From Nitrospirillum amazonense (GTDB lineage Bacteria; Pseudomonadota; Alphaproteobacteria; Azospirillales; Azospirillaceae): a DNA stretch of 64,000 nucleotides. Under the pieces are notes generated by a model. The model saw nothing but the letters and a program-made list of their open reading frames with translations. It searched no databases and was not told where the DNA came from. Positions within the stretch are counted from its first letter, which is position 1; each line of letters opens with the position of its first letter. The translations under genes were made by a program, and so were the position numbers. The stretch is taken from assembly GCF_007828045.1 (NCBI RefSeq), contig NZ_VITN01000001.1, positions 310,001 to 374,000 on the forward strand. Reading direction: 5' to 3'. Of this stretch, positions 34,648 to 43,031 are shown piece by piece.

Positions 34648-36048
34648 TTATTCTGCGGAGACGTTCTGGTCCTGAACATCTTCGACCGAAACGTTTTGAT
34701 CCTGAACGTCCTCAACGGACACGTTCTGATCCTGGACATCTTCGGTCGAAACGTTTTGGTCCTGCACGTCCTCCGTGGAGACGTTCTGGTCCTGGACGTC
34801 TTCTGTGGAGACGTTTTGGTCCTGCACGTCTTCCGTGGAGACATTCTGGTCCTGGACGTCCTCGGTGGAGACGTTTTGGTCCTGCACGTCTTCCGTGGAG
34901 ACGTTCTGATCCTGGACATCCTCGGTCGAAACGTTCTGGTCCTGAACCTCTTCGACGGCGGCGACCACCTTCACCGGCGTTGCCGGCTTGGCGAAGGCGG
35001 CCAGCCAGCGCTGCTCATCGGCGTTCAGCGCGCCGAAGCTGGTGACATAGCGCACCGGATCGGCACGGAAGGACTGGGCCGCGTCGGGGTCCAGGGCGAT
35101 CTGCTGCATGGCCTTGAAGTAGGCGTTGGACATCACCGGCGGGGTGGATGGCACCAGGGTGACGGGGGCGGACTCTGCCGCCGGCACGGGCAGGGGCTTG
35201 CCCACCATGGCGCTGATGCCCAGCCGCTCCGCCATGGCCATATCGTTGTCCAGGCTGTCCTTGGGCGGGATGTACAGGGTGCTGGCCTTGCTCAGCCGCT
35301 TCAGGTTGGCGGGGTCGCGGTACGCGCCCAGCTTCAGCCGGCGCAGCACGGGCTTCTGCCCCGGGCGGGTGGCGCCGACATAGTCCACGCAGGGGTGGTT
35401 CTCGCCATAGATCTCGATCAGGCGCTCGAACAGGATGGCGCGGCGCTCCAGGTTGTCGGTCACCGGGCGGAACAGGTCGCCCACCGGGCCCACCTGCATC
35501 AGCACGACGTGCCCGCTGGTCACCAGCGGCCGGTTGCGCAGCAGGAAGTCGGTGGCCTCCATGGCTTGGTAGCCGGACTGGCTGGGATCCACGCGCAGGT
35601 CGGCGAACAGGTAGTCCAGCGATGACACGCCCGGCAGCAGGCAGGTGTCATAACCCTCGGCCTTGGCGGTGGTCAGGGCCAGGCGGGCGGGGGCGACGTA
35701 GAAGCCCGGATGGCCGTAGAACACGCCGGTGACGCGGCGGCCGGACCGCACCTCGGCCACCATCACCTCGGCCATCTGCACATAGGTCAGGCTGCGGCGC
35801 TTGTCCGCGCCGTACAGGGTGGTGAGGTCGATGACGTTGGGGTTGAGGGCGTGCAGGTCGGCCAGCATCAGCGGGTCGCGGATGCAGTGGAACACGACGT
35901 CGGCATGGCGGATGTGGCCCTCGGCTTCACGGGTCAAATGACCCAGCGCCTGGATGCCGGTGCCCACAATGGCCAGGCTTCCGCTGGATTGTTTCGCTTT
36001 GGTTTCAGTCAGGATCGCTTGCGTATCGGCAATTCTGGTGTCCGGCAT
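34648..36048 (-). CDS. fused borosin: peptide backbone N-methyltransferase with repeated C-terminal core
   Basis: A 466-aa protein of the borosin type. Residues about 20-270 are a tetrapyrrole-methylase-fold SAM enzyme: SLAIVGTGIQALGHLTREAE, the motif LYGADKRRSLTYVQMAE with the conserved Tyr/Arg/Tyr set, VFYGHPGFYVAPARLAL, LLPGVSSLDYLFADL and YQAMEATDFLLRNRPL, as in OphMA and SonM. Residues about 305-355 (FKAMQQIALDPDAAQSFRAD, FGALNADEQRWLAAF) form a small helical domain like the borosin-binding domain. From residue 367 to the end come ten units of VQDQNVSTED, nine 10 residues long and the last VQDQNVSAE. In this family the enzyme methylates backbone amides of its own tail. The ATG at 36048 follows GGGGGTAGTG; an ATG at 36060 has no ribosome site. 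No protease or exporter is next to it. Confidence 0.9.
   Translation of the reverse strand: MPDTRIADTQAILTETKAKQSSGSLAIVGTGIQALGHLTREAEGHIRHADVVFHCIRDPLMLADLHALNPNVIDLTTLYGADKRRSLTYVQMAEVMVAEVRSGRRVTGVFYGHPGFYVAPARLALTTAKAEGYDTCLLPGVSSLDYLFADLRVDPSQSGYQAMEATDFLLRNRPLVTSGHVVLMQVGPVGDLFRPVTDNLERRAILFERLIEIYGENHPCVDYVGATRPGQKPVLRRLKLGAYRDPANLKRLSKASTLYIPPKDSLDNDMAMAERLGISAMVGKPLPVPAAESAPVTLVPSTPPVMSNAYFKAMQQIALDPDAAQSFRADPVRYVTSFGALNADEQRWLAAFAKPATPVKVVAAVEEVQDQNVSTEDVQDQNVSTEDVQDQNVSTEDVQDQNVSTEDVQDQNVSTEDVQDQNVSTEDVQDQNVSTEDVQDQNVSVEDVQDQNVSVEDVQDQNVSAE
34651..34950 (-). repeat. ten 30-bp tandem repeats encoding the borosin core
   Basis: Ten in-frame 30-bp units encode VQDQNVS(T/V/A)E(D). Codon use differs between units; in the middle of the array units with TTT-type and TTC-type third bases alternate, as if pairs of units (60 bp) had been duplicated. 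The three units nearest the stop have Val or Ala instead of Thr. Confidence 0.9.
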
Positions 36049-36256
36049 CACTACCCCCATCGGTTGAGTTTGTAGTTGGGCAGATAAGCTACCAGTCTAC
36101 AATCAGAACGGGTAGATGGAATATGGCGTCCGGCCAGAATCCCCCTTCGCGCGGGGCCGTGACGGCCGGTGGACGGGGCCGTGATGGCCCATGTCAATGG
36201 TGCGTTAATGGACCTTTGCAATCGGGTGGAGAGTTGGACCATAGTGCCCGCGGGGG

Positions 36257-37984
36257 ATGAGTGCTGACCTGCGGATCAGAGGGGCTTCGTTGTTCGATAT
36301 CGGCATTTTCCGCGTGGGGCTGCGGCGTTCCTTCCTGACGTGCCTCTTCTCGGCTTGTTTCACCGCCTATGGCGGCGTTTGGTCTGTTCCGGTCTTGGCG
36401 GCGGAAAAGGTGGAGCATGTGGTGGCGACGGCGGTTGTCGGCAGTTGGCCCGTCGACTTGCACCCCCTGACCAGCGATGAATTGGGTCATGTGACCGTAA
36501 AGCGGTACATTACCCGACCGGTCCTGGAACAGGCACCCAGCGGGCCCGTGTGCATCTACTGCGTATCGATCCCCAGCGAGGCGGACGGCTCTCTACGCTT
36601 TCAGCGTGGCGCCGACGGCAAATGGGAAACGGTTGCCAGATATGTCCTGCGCCCGGATGCGAAGTGGGCGGATGGCGTGGCCGTCACTGCCACCGACGTG
36701 GGTTTCAGTTGGCAGGTGATGCGTAATTCCGGCGGCATCTCCGCCCCCCTCGATACCCGATCGACCGAAATCAAGGATATCCGCGTAATCGATACGCGGA
36801 CGTTTGAGGTTGTGCATGACGGGATGTTATGTGGACCGCGCTTGACGGTTCCGCCCCTCGTGCCCAGCCATCTGGAACAGAAGATCTGGGCTGCGGATCC
36901 ACAGCGGTATTTCGAACATTCCCTCTACAAGACCAAGCCTGAAACCCCGGGGCTCTACAGCGGGCCTTTTCGGCTTGTCAGAATGGCCGGTGGCACCCTG
37001 AAGTTGGCGCGCAACGCGTTCTGGCTGGGTCAGTCGCCGGCGTTCGATGGGGTGACGGTGGCGGTGGCGGCGAACAAGGTTGACCTGGAAAAGCTGGTTC
37101 GCGAAGGAAAGATCGATACGTTCACCACCCTCGAATTCGACGTCGGACGCAGCCTGGCCAAGGATTTGGCGGACAAGTACACGGCGTTTTACGCCCCGAG
37201 TGATTTCCTGGTCCACTTGCGGCCGAATTTCGATAATCCCGTCCTGGCCGATGTGCGCGTCCGTAAGGCGCTGATGTACGGCCTGGACCGCGAGGGGCTC
37301 GTCGCCTCGTTGCTGGATAACAAGGGAACGGTGGCGCAAAGCCTGCTGAGCCCCTTCATGCCCGGCTATGCCGTCGTGGATCGCTATACCTACAATCCGC
37401 AAAAGGCGGCCGCCCTGCTGGACGAGGCGGGATGGGTAAAGGGCAAGGATGGTCACCGCCGCAACACCACCGGCAAGCCCCTGCGGTTCGAGATACGGTA
37501 TCGCCGTACCCAGCCATGGATCGACCTGACGCCACAGCTGGTGAAAGCGTGGGGGGCCTTGGGCGCTCAGGTGGACATGGTAGAGGACCCGCAGTTGACC
37601 GGTGACGCGGTCGATTCCCGGCAGCGCTATCCTGGTTTCGTGGGCTTCTCGGAATGGCTGCTGGGGGGTGTTGAGGTCGCCCGCTATTGGTATCATTCCG
37701 CCATGATCCCGTCGGCAGCCAACGGCTGGCAGGGGAGCAACTACTTTGGCATCAAGGTGCCGGCCTTCGACGCGGCCATGGATCGGCTTTTGACCGCAAG
37801 CTGCGCGGTCGAACCCCGTCAGGCGGCGTTGGTGGATTTGCAGAAGGCCTACGCCGAGGGTTTGCCGGCGCTGCCCTTGTGGTTCGGGACGGTCATCACC
37901 TTGTCCGATCACCGGCTGGAAGGTACCGTTGACGCTCGGACCTTCGCTGCCGCGCCTATCGAGAACTGGCGATTGCGGCCATAG
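36257..37984 (+). CDS. family 5 extracellular solute-binding protein
   Basis: A 575-aa peptide/nickel-type (SBP_bac_5) binding protein. The N-terminus RRSFLTCLFSACFTAYGG followed by SVPVLAAE is a signal peptide, somewhat long. Family features include VARYVLRPDAKWADGVAVTATDVGFSW, DVRVRKALMYGLDREGLV and YNPQKAAALLDEAGWVKGKDG. Such proteins bind oligopeptides, or sometimes signals, in the periplasm. No permease or ATPase gene is adjacent, so it is an orphan here and might feed a ligand to one of the two neighbouring kinases rather than to a transporter. ATG at 36257; the ribosome site is poor (GGGGG directly before ATG), so the start is uncertain. It is divergent from the borosin gene across about 200 bp. 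Confidence 0.88.
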   Translation: MSADLRIRGASLFDIGIFRVGLRRSFLTCLFSACFTAYGGVWSVPVLAAEKVEHVVATAVVGSWPVDLHPLTSDELGHVTVKRYITRPVLEQAPSGPVCIYCVSIPSEADGSLRFQRGADGKWETVARYVLRPDAKWADGVAVTATDVGFSWQVMRNSGGISAPLDTRSTEIKDIRVIDTRTFEVVHDGMLCGPRLTVPPLVPSHLEQKIWAADPQRYFEHSLYKTKPETPGLYSGPFRLVRMAGGTLKLARNAFWLGQSPAFDGVTVAVAANKVDLEKLVREGKIDTFTTLEFDVGRSLAKDLADKYTAFYAPSDFLVHLRPNFDNPVLADVRVRKALMYGLDREGLVASLLDNKGTVAQSLLSPFMPGYAVVDRYTYNPQKAAALLDEAGWVKGKDGHRRNTTGKPLRFEIRYRRTQPWIDLTPQLVKAWGALGAQVDMVEDPQLTGDAVDSRQRYPGFVGFSEWLLGGVEVARYWYHSAMIPSAANGWQGSNYFGIKVPAFDAAMDRLLTASCAVEPRQAALVDLQKAYAEGLPALPLWFGTVITLSDHRLEGTVDARTFAAAPIENWRLRP

Positions 37985-38195
37985 GCGCGGTTTGCCAGAA
38001 CCCCAGTGGACGGACATCGAATCTCCCGCGCGGTAGCAGTTTGTCCTGTGACGCAACTGCGGCGGGTGTTATCACCGTCGCTTGGCTGGAAGGGCTTCTT
38101 ATGCACTTCGGACAGGTGGCGGATTGGGAGAGTTGGCGCAGGACAACAGGATAGACGGGTGGGGCCACCGTGCCGCCGCCCCTTCTCCGCGATTG

Positions 38196-40220
38196 ATGGA
38201 GCGTATCCGGATCGGCTTGCGGATCCTGGTGCCGGTATTGGGCGCCGGCCTGCTGATGGTGGCCTTGTTCGGAACCGGGGAACGAACGCTCTATCGTCTC
38301 ACCGGCGCCATTGATCAAATCGTCTATCGCAATCTCGCGGGCAGCGTCAGGCTGTCCGACATCAACACGCGCGTCCAGAGCGTCAACGCCCGTTTCAATC
38401 GTCTGTTGGCCGTAAAGTCCGCCGGGCGGCAAGCCATCGACGTTGATGCTGAATTGGCGGCGATTACCACCCAGGTCAACAGCCTGACCAATGATCTCCA
38501 GGCGTACCGTGACCTCTACGCCACCCCGGCGCAGCGGCCGCGCCTGGATGAGATCCTGCGCAACCTGTCCGACTATAAAAGTGCGGTGACCTGGGTGGGG
38601 TCGATGCTGGGCATCGACTTCGCCAGCACGGTCAGCTTCATTGAGCCCTTCGGCGAGGTGTTTGATCGTGTTCAGGTGGAACTGACGAGCATCGTCGCCG
38701 AAGCGGGCAAGGATGCCCAGCTTCAGGCGGTGGAGGCGACGCGCCAAGCGGAATCCACGGTCCGCACCTTCCTTTATTCCGCCGTCGCGGTAATGCTGGG
38801 CATCGCCTTGCTGGCCTGGTTGATCGGGCGGTACCAACAGCGCTTGCGCATCAGCTCCGAAATGTTGCGCCAGGAGGTGGAGGTTCGCACGGCGGAACTG
38901 CGCCAGGCCAATAACGATCTGGCGGTTTCGGCGGAGACCTTGCGGCAGCTGGGCGATGCGGGGCTGGCGCTCACGGCAACATTGGATTTGGCCGAGGTGC
39001 ATGAGGCCCTGTACCGGCACCTTTCCGGGCTGATCCCCATGGACGCGTTCGGCATCGCGCGGCTATCCGGCGATGGTCGCGACATCGTCTTTGAACACTT
39101 CGTCCTGAATGGGCAGGTCTTACCGGCGTTTTCCCGGTCCACGCGCGATACGGCGGAGCCGGCGGTGCGTGCCCTGAAACTCGCGGCGGAGGTGCTGACG
39201 CTGGGGGACGACGTGGCCGCCTGGATGACCGGCATCGCGGGTTCGGCCGAGGGCAACCGGATGCGGTCGGCCATCTGGCGGCCGTTGGTGGTGTCAGGGC
39301 AGGTGCTGGGGCTGATCACGGCGCAAAGCCACGATATCGACGCTTATGGTCCCCGCACCCTGGAAATCTTGCGGTCGGCTTGCGCCTACGCGGCCATCGC
39401 CATCGCCAACGCGCGCTCCTATCGCGACTTGGAGGCCACCTTGTCGGAATTGCGCGCCGCGCAGGACAAGCTGGTGCAGCAGGAGAAGATGGCCTCCCTG
39501 GGCCGCTTGGTGGCAGGGGTGGCCCATGAGATCAACACTCCCCTGGGTGTGGTGCTCACCGCTGCCGGCAGCCTCTACGGCGGGGTGACCGACCTGCGCG
39601 ACGCCATCGCCGGCGGCCGCCTGACGCGCGCGGCGCTGGAGCAAGGCATCGCCGAGTGGGCGGATCTGGCCACGGTGGTGGAGCGCAACGCCGTGCGCAC
39701 GGCCGCGCTGGTCAAAAGCTTTTCCGCCGTCGCCGTCGATCAGGTGGATGGGCGGGTGCTGGAGACGGACCTTTCGGTCCTATTGTCGGATGTGGTGACA
39801 CTTTTCCGCCCCGCACTGGATCGGGGCGCCATCCATCTCGACTTCGTGGTGACGGACGCCTTGGTGGTGCGGACGGTGGGGGAGTCGCTGACGGAGGCCC
39901 TGACCCGCATCTTGGCCAACACCATCGATCATGCCTTCCGTGCCAACCAGGACGGTCGCGTCGTGCTTTCGGCCACGGCGGCAGGCGACGGTGGTGCCGT
40001 CATCATCGTGGCGGATAATGGTGTCGGCATTCCGGCGGACGCGCTGGGCCATGTCTGCGATCCCTTCTTCACCACGGCGCGCGGCAGCGGCCATCCGGGC
40101 CTGGGCCTGCACGTGGCGTTTAATCAAGTGACGCAGCGGCTGAAGGGCTCGTTGGCGGTGGAAAGCGTTGAAGGCCAGGGCACCCGCGTGACGCTGCGTG
40201 TCCCATCTCTCGCCGGTTGA
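38196..40220 (+). CDS. sensor histidine kinase paralogous to the propeller kinase core
   Basis: A 674-aa inner-membrane kinase from the ATG at 38196 (MERIRIGLRILVPVLGAGLL); the frame is open for 38 codons upstream without a better start. Two membrane segments (about 10-28 and 218-236) flank a helical periplasmic domain of roughly 190 residues. A coiled linker, a GAF domain (about 260-400) and the kinase core follow, with the phosphoacceptor His at about 444 in KMASLGRLVAGVAHEINT and PLGVVLTAAGSL. The ATPase domain ends in GSGHPGLGLHVAFNQV. The region from QQEKMASLGRLVAG through TAAGSL is nearly identical to that of the kinase at 30629-34498, so the two are paralogues. No response regulator is next to it. 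It directly precedes the RiPP precursor genes. Confidence 0.9.
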   Translation: MERIRIGLRILVPVLGAGLLMVALFGTGERTLYRLTGAIDQIVYRNLAGSVRLSDINTRVQSVNARFNRLLAVKSAGRQAIDVDAELAAITTQVNSLTNDLQAYRDLYATPAQRPRLDEILRNLSDYKSAVTWVGSMLGIDFASTVSFIEPFGEVFDRVQVELTSIVAEAGKDAQLQAVEATRQAESTVRTFLYSAVAVMLGIALLAWLIGRYQQRLRISSEMLRQEVEVRTAELRQANNDLAVSAETLRQLGDAGLALTATLDLAEVHEALYRHLSGLIPMDAFGIARLSGDGRDIVFEHFVLNGQVLPAFSRSTRDTAEPAVRALKLAAEVLTLGDDVAAWMTGIAGSAEGNRMRSAIWRPLVVSGQVLGLITAQSHDIDAYGPRTLEILRSACAYAAIAIANARSYRDLEATLSELRAAQDKLVQQEKMASLGRLVAGVAHEINTPLGVVLTAAGSLYGGVTDLRDAIAGGRLTRAALEQGIAEWADLATVVERNAVRTAALVKSFSAVAVDQVDGRVLETDLSVLLSDVVTLFRPALDRGAIHLDFVVTDALVVRTVGESLTEALTRILANTIDHAFRANQDGRVVLSATAAGDGGAVIIVADNGVGIPADALGHVCDPFFTTARGSGHPGLGLHVAFNQVTQRLKGSLAVESVEGQGTRVTLRVPSLAG

Positions 40221-40238
40221 TATTCCTTTTAGGGAATA
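40221..40238 (+). terminator. short hairpin after the kinase gene
   Basis: TATTCC and GGAATA pair across a 6-nt loop directly after the stop codon, with a T run inside the loop rather than after the stem. It may be a weak terminator separating the kinase from the precursor peptide message. Confidence 0.4.
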
Positions 40239-40335
40239 GTAGCTTTCGGACGCATGGCGATTTTGCGTGCAATTACGATGCGCGCGATAATTTTGTGCTT
40301 CAATTCAATAACCCACACCAAATCCCAGGGGAATT

Positions 40336-40584
40336 ATGACTCAATTTCTCACCGAGATGACGCCCGAGGATGTGCAGAAGGTTCTGGGCCGCGCCCTGCT
40401 GGAACCGGCATTCCGCAAGCAGCTGCTGGCCGATCCCAAGGGCACGCTGACCATCCTGGGCTTCAAGGCCTCGCCGGAAGCCCTCGCGTTTTTCGCTAAG
40501 CTGGGTGACCAGGCCTTCGGGGACGCCGCCGACGATTTGGCGGCCCACATCGCCGCCAATCCGCTGCCTGATGTTTGGTACTGA
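40336..40584 (+). CDS. RiPP precursor peptide 1 (NHLP/Nif11-like leader)
   Basis: An 82-aa protein with a strong ribosome site (AGGGGAATT-ATG). Residues 1-60 look like a helical leader of the NHLP/Os1348 or Nif11-like kind: TPEDVQKVLGRALLEPAFRK, then LLADPKGTLTILGFKASPEA. The tail ends ANPLPDVWY. The second small gene downstream ends SPLPSTWF, giving a shared PLP-x-x-W-(Y/F) C-terminus although the rest of the two proteins is unrelated. Together with the B12-radical SAM gene that follows, this is best read as a ribosomally made precursor whose C-terminus is the modified core. The leader resemblance is by eye only. Confidence 0.8.
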   Translation: MTQFLTEMTPEDVQKVLGRALLEPAFRKQLLADPKGTLTILGFKASPEALAFFAKLGDQAFGDAADDLAAHIAANPLPDVWY

Positions 40585-40686
40585 TTACCCGAATTTATCC
40601 GATTACTCTCGTGTTCCAAGAAGTGAAGCCTGACGTTTTGTCAAATTGCCTGGTTCTCCATTTATCTACTAAATCAGGAGTTGGAC

Positions 40687-40866
40687 ATGAAAGATCGAGC
40701 GGAACTTTCAAAAGGCCTTTCCTTTGGACAAACGCGGGAGGTTTTGGCTTTCCCCGAGTCTGAGGCGAAGACGGCTTTCTTGCGGAACCTTGCTTGCCGG
40801 ACGGTAGAGGAAAGCGACCTGGGGGTGATCTCCGCAGATTCCCCGCTTCCGTCCACTTGGTTCTAA
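40687..40866 (+). CDS. RiPP precursor peptide 2
   Basis: A 59-aa protein from the ATG at 40687, which follows AGGAG by 6 nt; a TTG two codons upstream overlaps that spacing and is unlikely. The N-terminal part (MKDRAELSKGLSFGQTREVL, then FPESEAKTAFLRNLACRTVEESD) is not like precursor 1, and holds one Cys. The last eight residues, SPLPSTWF, match the C-terminus of precursor 1 (NPLPDVWY) in the PLP-x-x-W-aromatic pattern. The gene is 102 bp after precursor 1 and 76 bp before the maturase. It is small, but position, ribosome site and the shared terminus support it as a real gene. Confidence 0.75.
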   Translation: MKDRAELSKGLSFGQTREVLAFPESEAKTAFLRNLACRTVEESDLGVISADSPLPSTWF

Positions 40867-40942
40867 ACAACAAACTTTCCCCGGGATCGCCTTGATTGGC
40901 AGCTGCCCATCAACAGCGTGACTGAGGGAGGCATGGGTTGAG

Positions 40943-42967
40943 ATGCCCCTTCGATCAAAGGTCGGAGGGGCATTATTTCTTCGGTCAAGAATCGGAATAC
41001 GCATGGCCGACGGATCGGCAGTGAACGAACCCGGTGCCGGCCGCACCCTGCTGGTGGCCATGCCCGTCGCCGCCCTGCATTATCCCGTCATCGGCCTGTC
41101 GCTGCTGAAGGGCGCGCTGGCGCGGCGGGGGATGGCGGCGGATATCCGCCATTTCTACCTGGATTTCGCCGACTACATCGGCTTCGACGCCTACGCCGCG
41201 GTCGAGGACAGCCGCTATTTCCTGGCCATGGTGGGCGACTGGGTGTTCACCGGGGCCGCCCATGGCACGCCAGGGGGGGGCACGCCAGAGGGCGAGCCTT
41301 TCACCTTTCTGAACGGCCTGATCGCGGGGGAATACGGCCGCTATTTCGGGCCGCAGCGCCTGATGGGCATCCTGGCCGCGCGCAACAAGGCGGCGGGCTT
41401 CATCGAGCATTGCTTCGGCCAGGTCGATTGGTTGCGCTACGCCGTCGTCGGCTTCTCCACCTCTTTCCAGCAGACCATGGCGTCCCTGGCGCTGGCGCGG
41501 CGCATCAAGGCGGCGCATCCCCACATCCTGATCGTCTTCGGCGGCGCCAATTGCAGCGACGAGATGGGGGTGGAGTTGCACCGCCGCTATCCCTTCATCG
41601 ACGTGGTCGTGGGGGGTGAGGCGGAGGAGGTGCTGCCCGACCTGGTGCGCCGCCACGGGATGGGGCTGGATCTGACCGGGCTGCCGGGCACCACCATCCG
41701 CGCCGCTGACGGGACGACCCTGCCGGCCACCGTGCCCGCCGGCATGATCACCGACATGGACAGCTTGCCGCCGCTGGACTACGCCGACTTCTACGCCGAC
41801 CGCGCCCGCCTGCCGGCGGTGGCGGAACGTTTTCCCGCCTTCCCCCTTTTCGAAAGCGCCCGGGGCTGCTGGTGGGGGCAGAAGCACCATTGCACCTTCT
41901 GCGGCCTGAACGGCCTGGGCATGGCCTACCGCAGCAAGAGCCAGGACCGCGCCTATGCCGAGCTGACGGACGTGGCCGACCGCTATGGGCGCGAGATCAT
42001 GGTGGTCGATAACATCCTGGACAGCCGCTACTTCGGCGACTTCCTGCCCCGCCTGGCGGCGCTGGACCGGCCGCTGCTGCTGCATTACGAGGTCAAGGCC
42101 AACCTACGTGCGGGCCAGTTGGCCCTGCTGGGACAGGCCGGGGTGCGCAAGATCCAACCGGGCGTGGAATCGCTCAGCACCCCGGTGCTGGCCCTGATGC
42201 GCAAGGGCACCACCCTGTTGCGCAACGTCCAGACCCTGCGCCTGGCGGCGGAGGCGGGCGTGCTGGTGGACTGGTCCCACCTCTATGGCTTCCCGGGGGA
42301 GACGGCGGCCCACTACCACGCGGCCGCCGCGGTGGTGCCCAAGATCACCCACCTGCATCCGCCCGGCGGCTTCCACCGGGTGCGCGCCGACCGCTTCAGT
42401 CCTTACTTCAACACGCCGGCGGCCTTCGGCGTCACCATCCGCCCCGTGCCAGGCTACAGCCACATCTTCCCCCACGATGAGGGCGGCATCGCGCGCCTGG
42501 CCTATCACTTCGACATGACGCCCGAGCGGCCGGACGCGGATTTGGCGGCTGGTCATGCCGCCCTGGCCGCTCAACTGGACCTATGGCGCCGGGGCGACGC
42601 GAAGCTGACCCTGACACCGGCCGCCGATGGCACGGCGGTGGTGGAGGATGGCCGGGGTGCCGCCTCCCGGCGGCACGCGCTGACTGCCGTCGCCACGGCG
42701 GTGCTGGATGCCTGCGCCGAAATCCAGGGTGCCGGCCCGCTGCTGAAGGCCCTGGCGCCCCGTTTCGGCGATGCCGCCGTCACGGCGGCGGTGGTGGAGC
42801 TGGAGGCGCTGGCCCTGCTGCTGCGCGAGGGGGACGAACTGTTGGCCCTGCCGTTGCGCCAGCCGGGCTTCGACCGCGCTCCGCGGCATGAGGAGATCCG
42901 CACCTCTTGGGGGCGGTCCTACTTCCATCACGCCCAGGCGGCGCGGATGCCGGAACCGGTCGCCTGA
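40943..42967 (+). CDS. B12-binding radical SAM RiPP maturase (rSAM_ocin_1-like)
   Basis: A 674-aa enzyme. The N-terminal ~250 residues form a cobalamin-binding domain (LLVAMPVAALHYPVIGLSLL, HPHILIVFGGANCSDEMGVE, VVVGGEAEEVLPDLV). The radical SAM core has the [4Fe-4S] ligands Cys309, Cys317 and Cys320 in GCWWGQKHHCTFCGLNG, the spacing seen in 'RiPP maturation radical SAM protein 1'. Also present are IMVVDNILDSRYFGDFL and KIQPGVESLSTPVLALMRKG. The C-terminal ~150 residues are an accessory domain. It probably installs a radical-type change, for example C-methylation, on the tail of the adjacent precursors; the exact reaction is unknown. ATG at 40943 follows GGGAGG by 11 nt, with a two-codon ORF (ATG GGT TGA) in between; ATG 41003 is an alternative. 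Confidence 0.9.
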   Translation: MPLRSKVGGALFLRSRIGIRMADGSAVNEPGAGRTLLVAMPVAALHYPVIGLSLLKGALARRGMAADIRHFYLDFADYIGFDAYAAVEDSRYFLAMVGDWVFTGAAHGTPGGGTPEGEPFTFLNGLIAGEYGRYFGPQRLMGILAARNKAAGFIEHCFGQVDWLRYAVVGFSTSFQQTMASLALARRIKAAHPHILIVFGGANCSDEMGVELHRRYPFIDVVVGGEAEEVLPDLVRRHGMGLDLTGLPGTTIRAADGTTLPATVPAGMITDMDSLPPLDYADFYADRARLPAVAERFPAFPLFESARGCWWGQKHHCTFCGLNGLGMAYRSKSQDRAYAELTDVADRYGREIMVVDNILDSRYFGDFLPRLAALDRPLLLHYEVKANLRAGQLALLGQAGVRKIQPGVESLSTPVLALMRKGTTLLRNVQTLRLAAEAGVLVDWSHLYGFPGETAAHYHAAAAVVPKITHLHPPGGFHRVRADRFSPYFNTPAAFGVTIRPVPGYSHIFPHDEGGIARLAYHFDMTPERPDADLAAGHAALAAQLDLWRRGDAKLTLTPAADGTAVVEDGRGAASRRHALTAVATAVLDACAEIQGAGPLLKALAPRFGDAAVTAAVVELEALALLLREGDELLALPLRQPGFDRAPRHEEIRTSWGRSYFHHAQAARMPEPVA

Positions 42968-43031
42968 CCTTGCCAAGAAGGCTGGCGTCGTCGTCTGTGG
43001 CGGGTTGAGAGGGATTTGCGGGAACGAATAC

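Noticed and set aside
34651-34950. Regular 30-bp repeats as a CRISPR array
   Set aside because: The repeats are direct, without spacers, in frame, and encode a conserved decapeptide; no cas genes are present.
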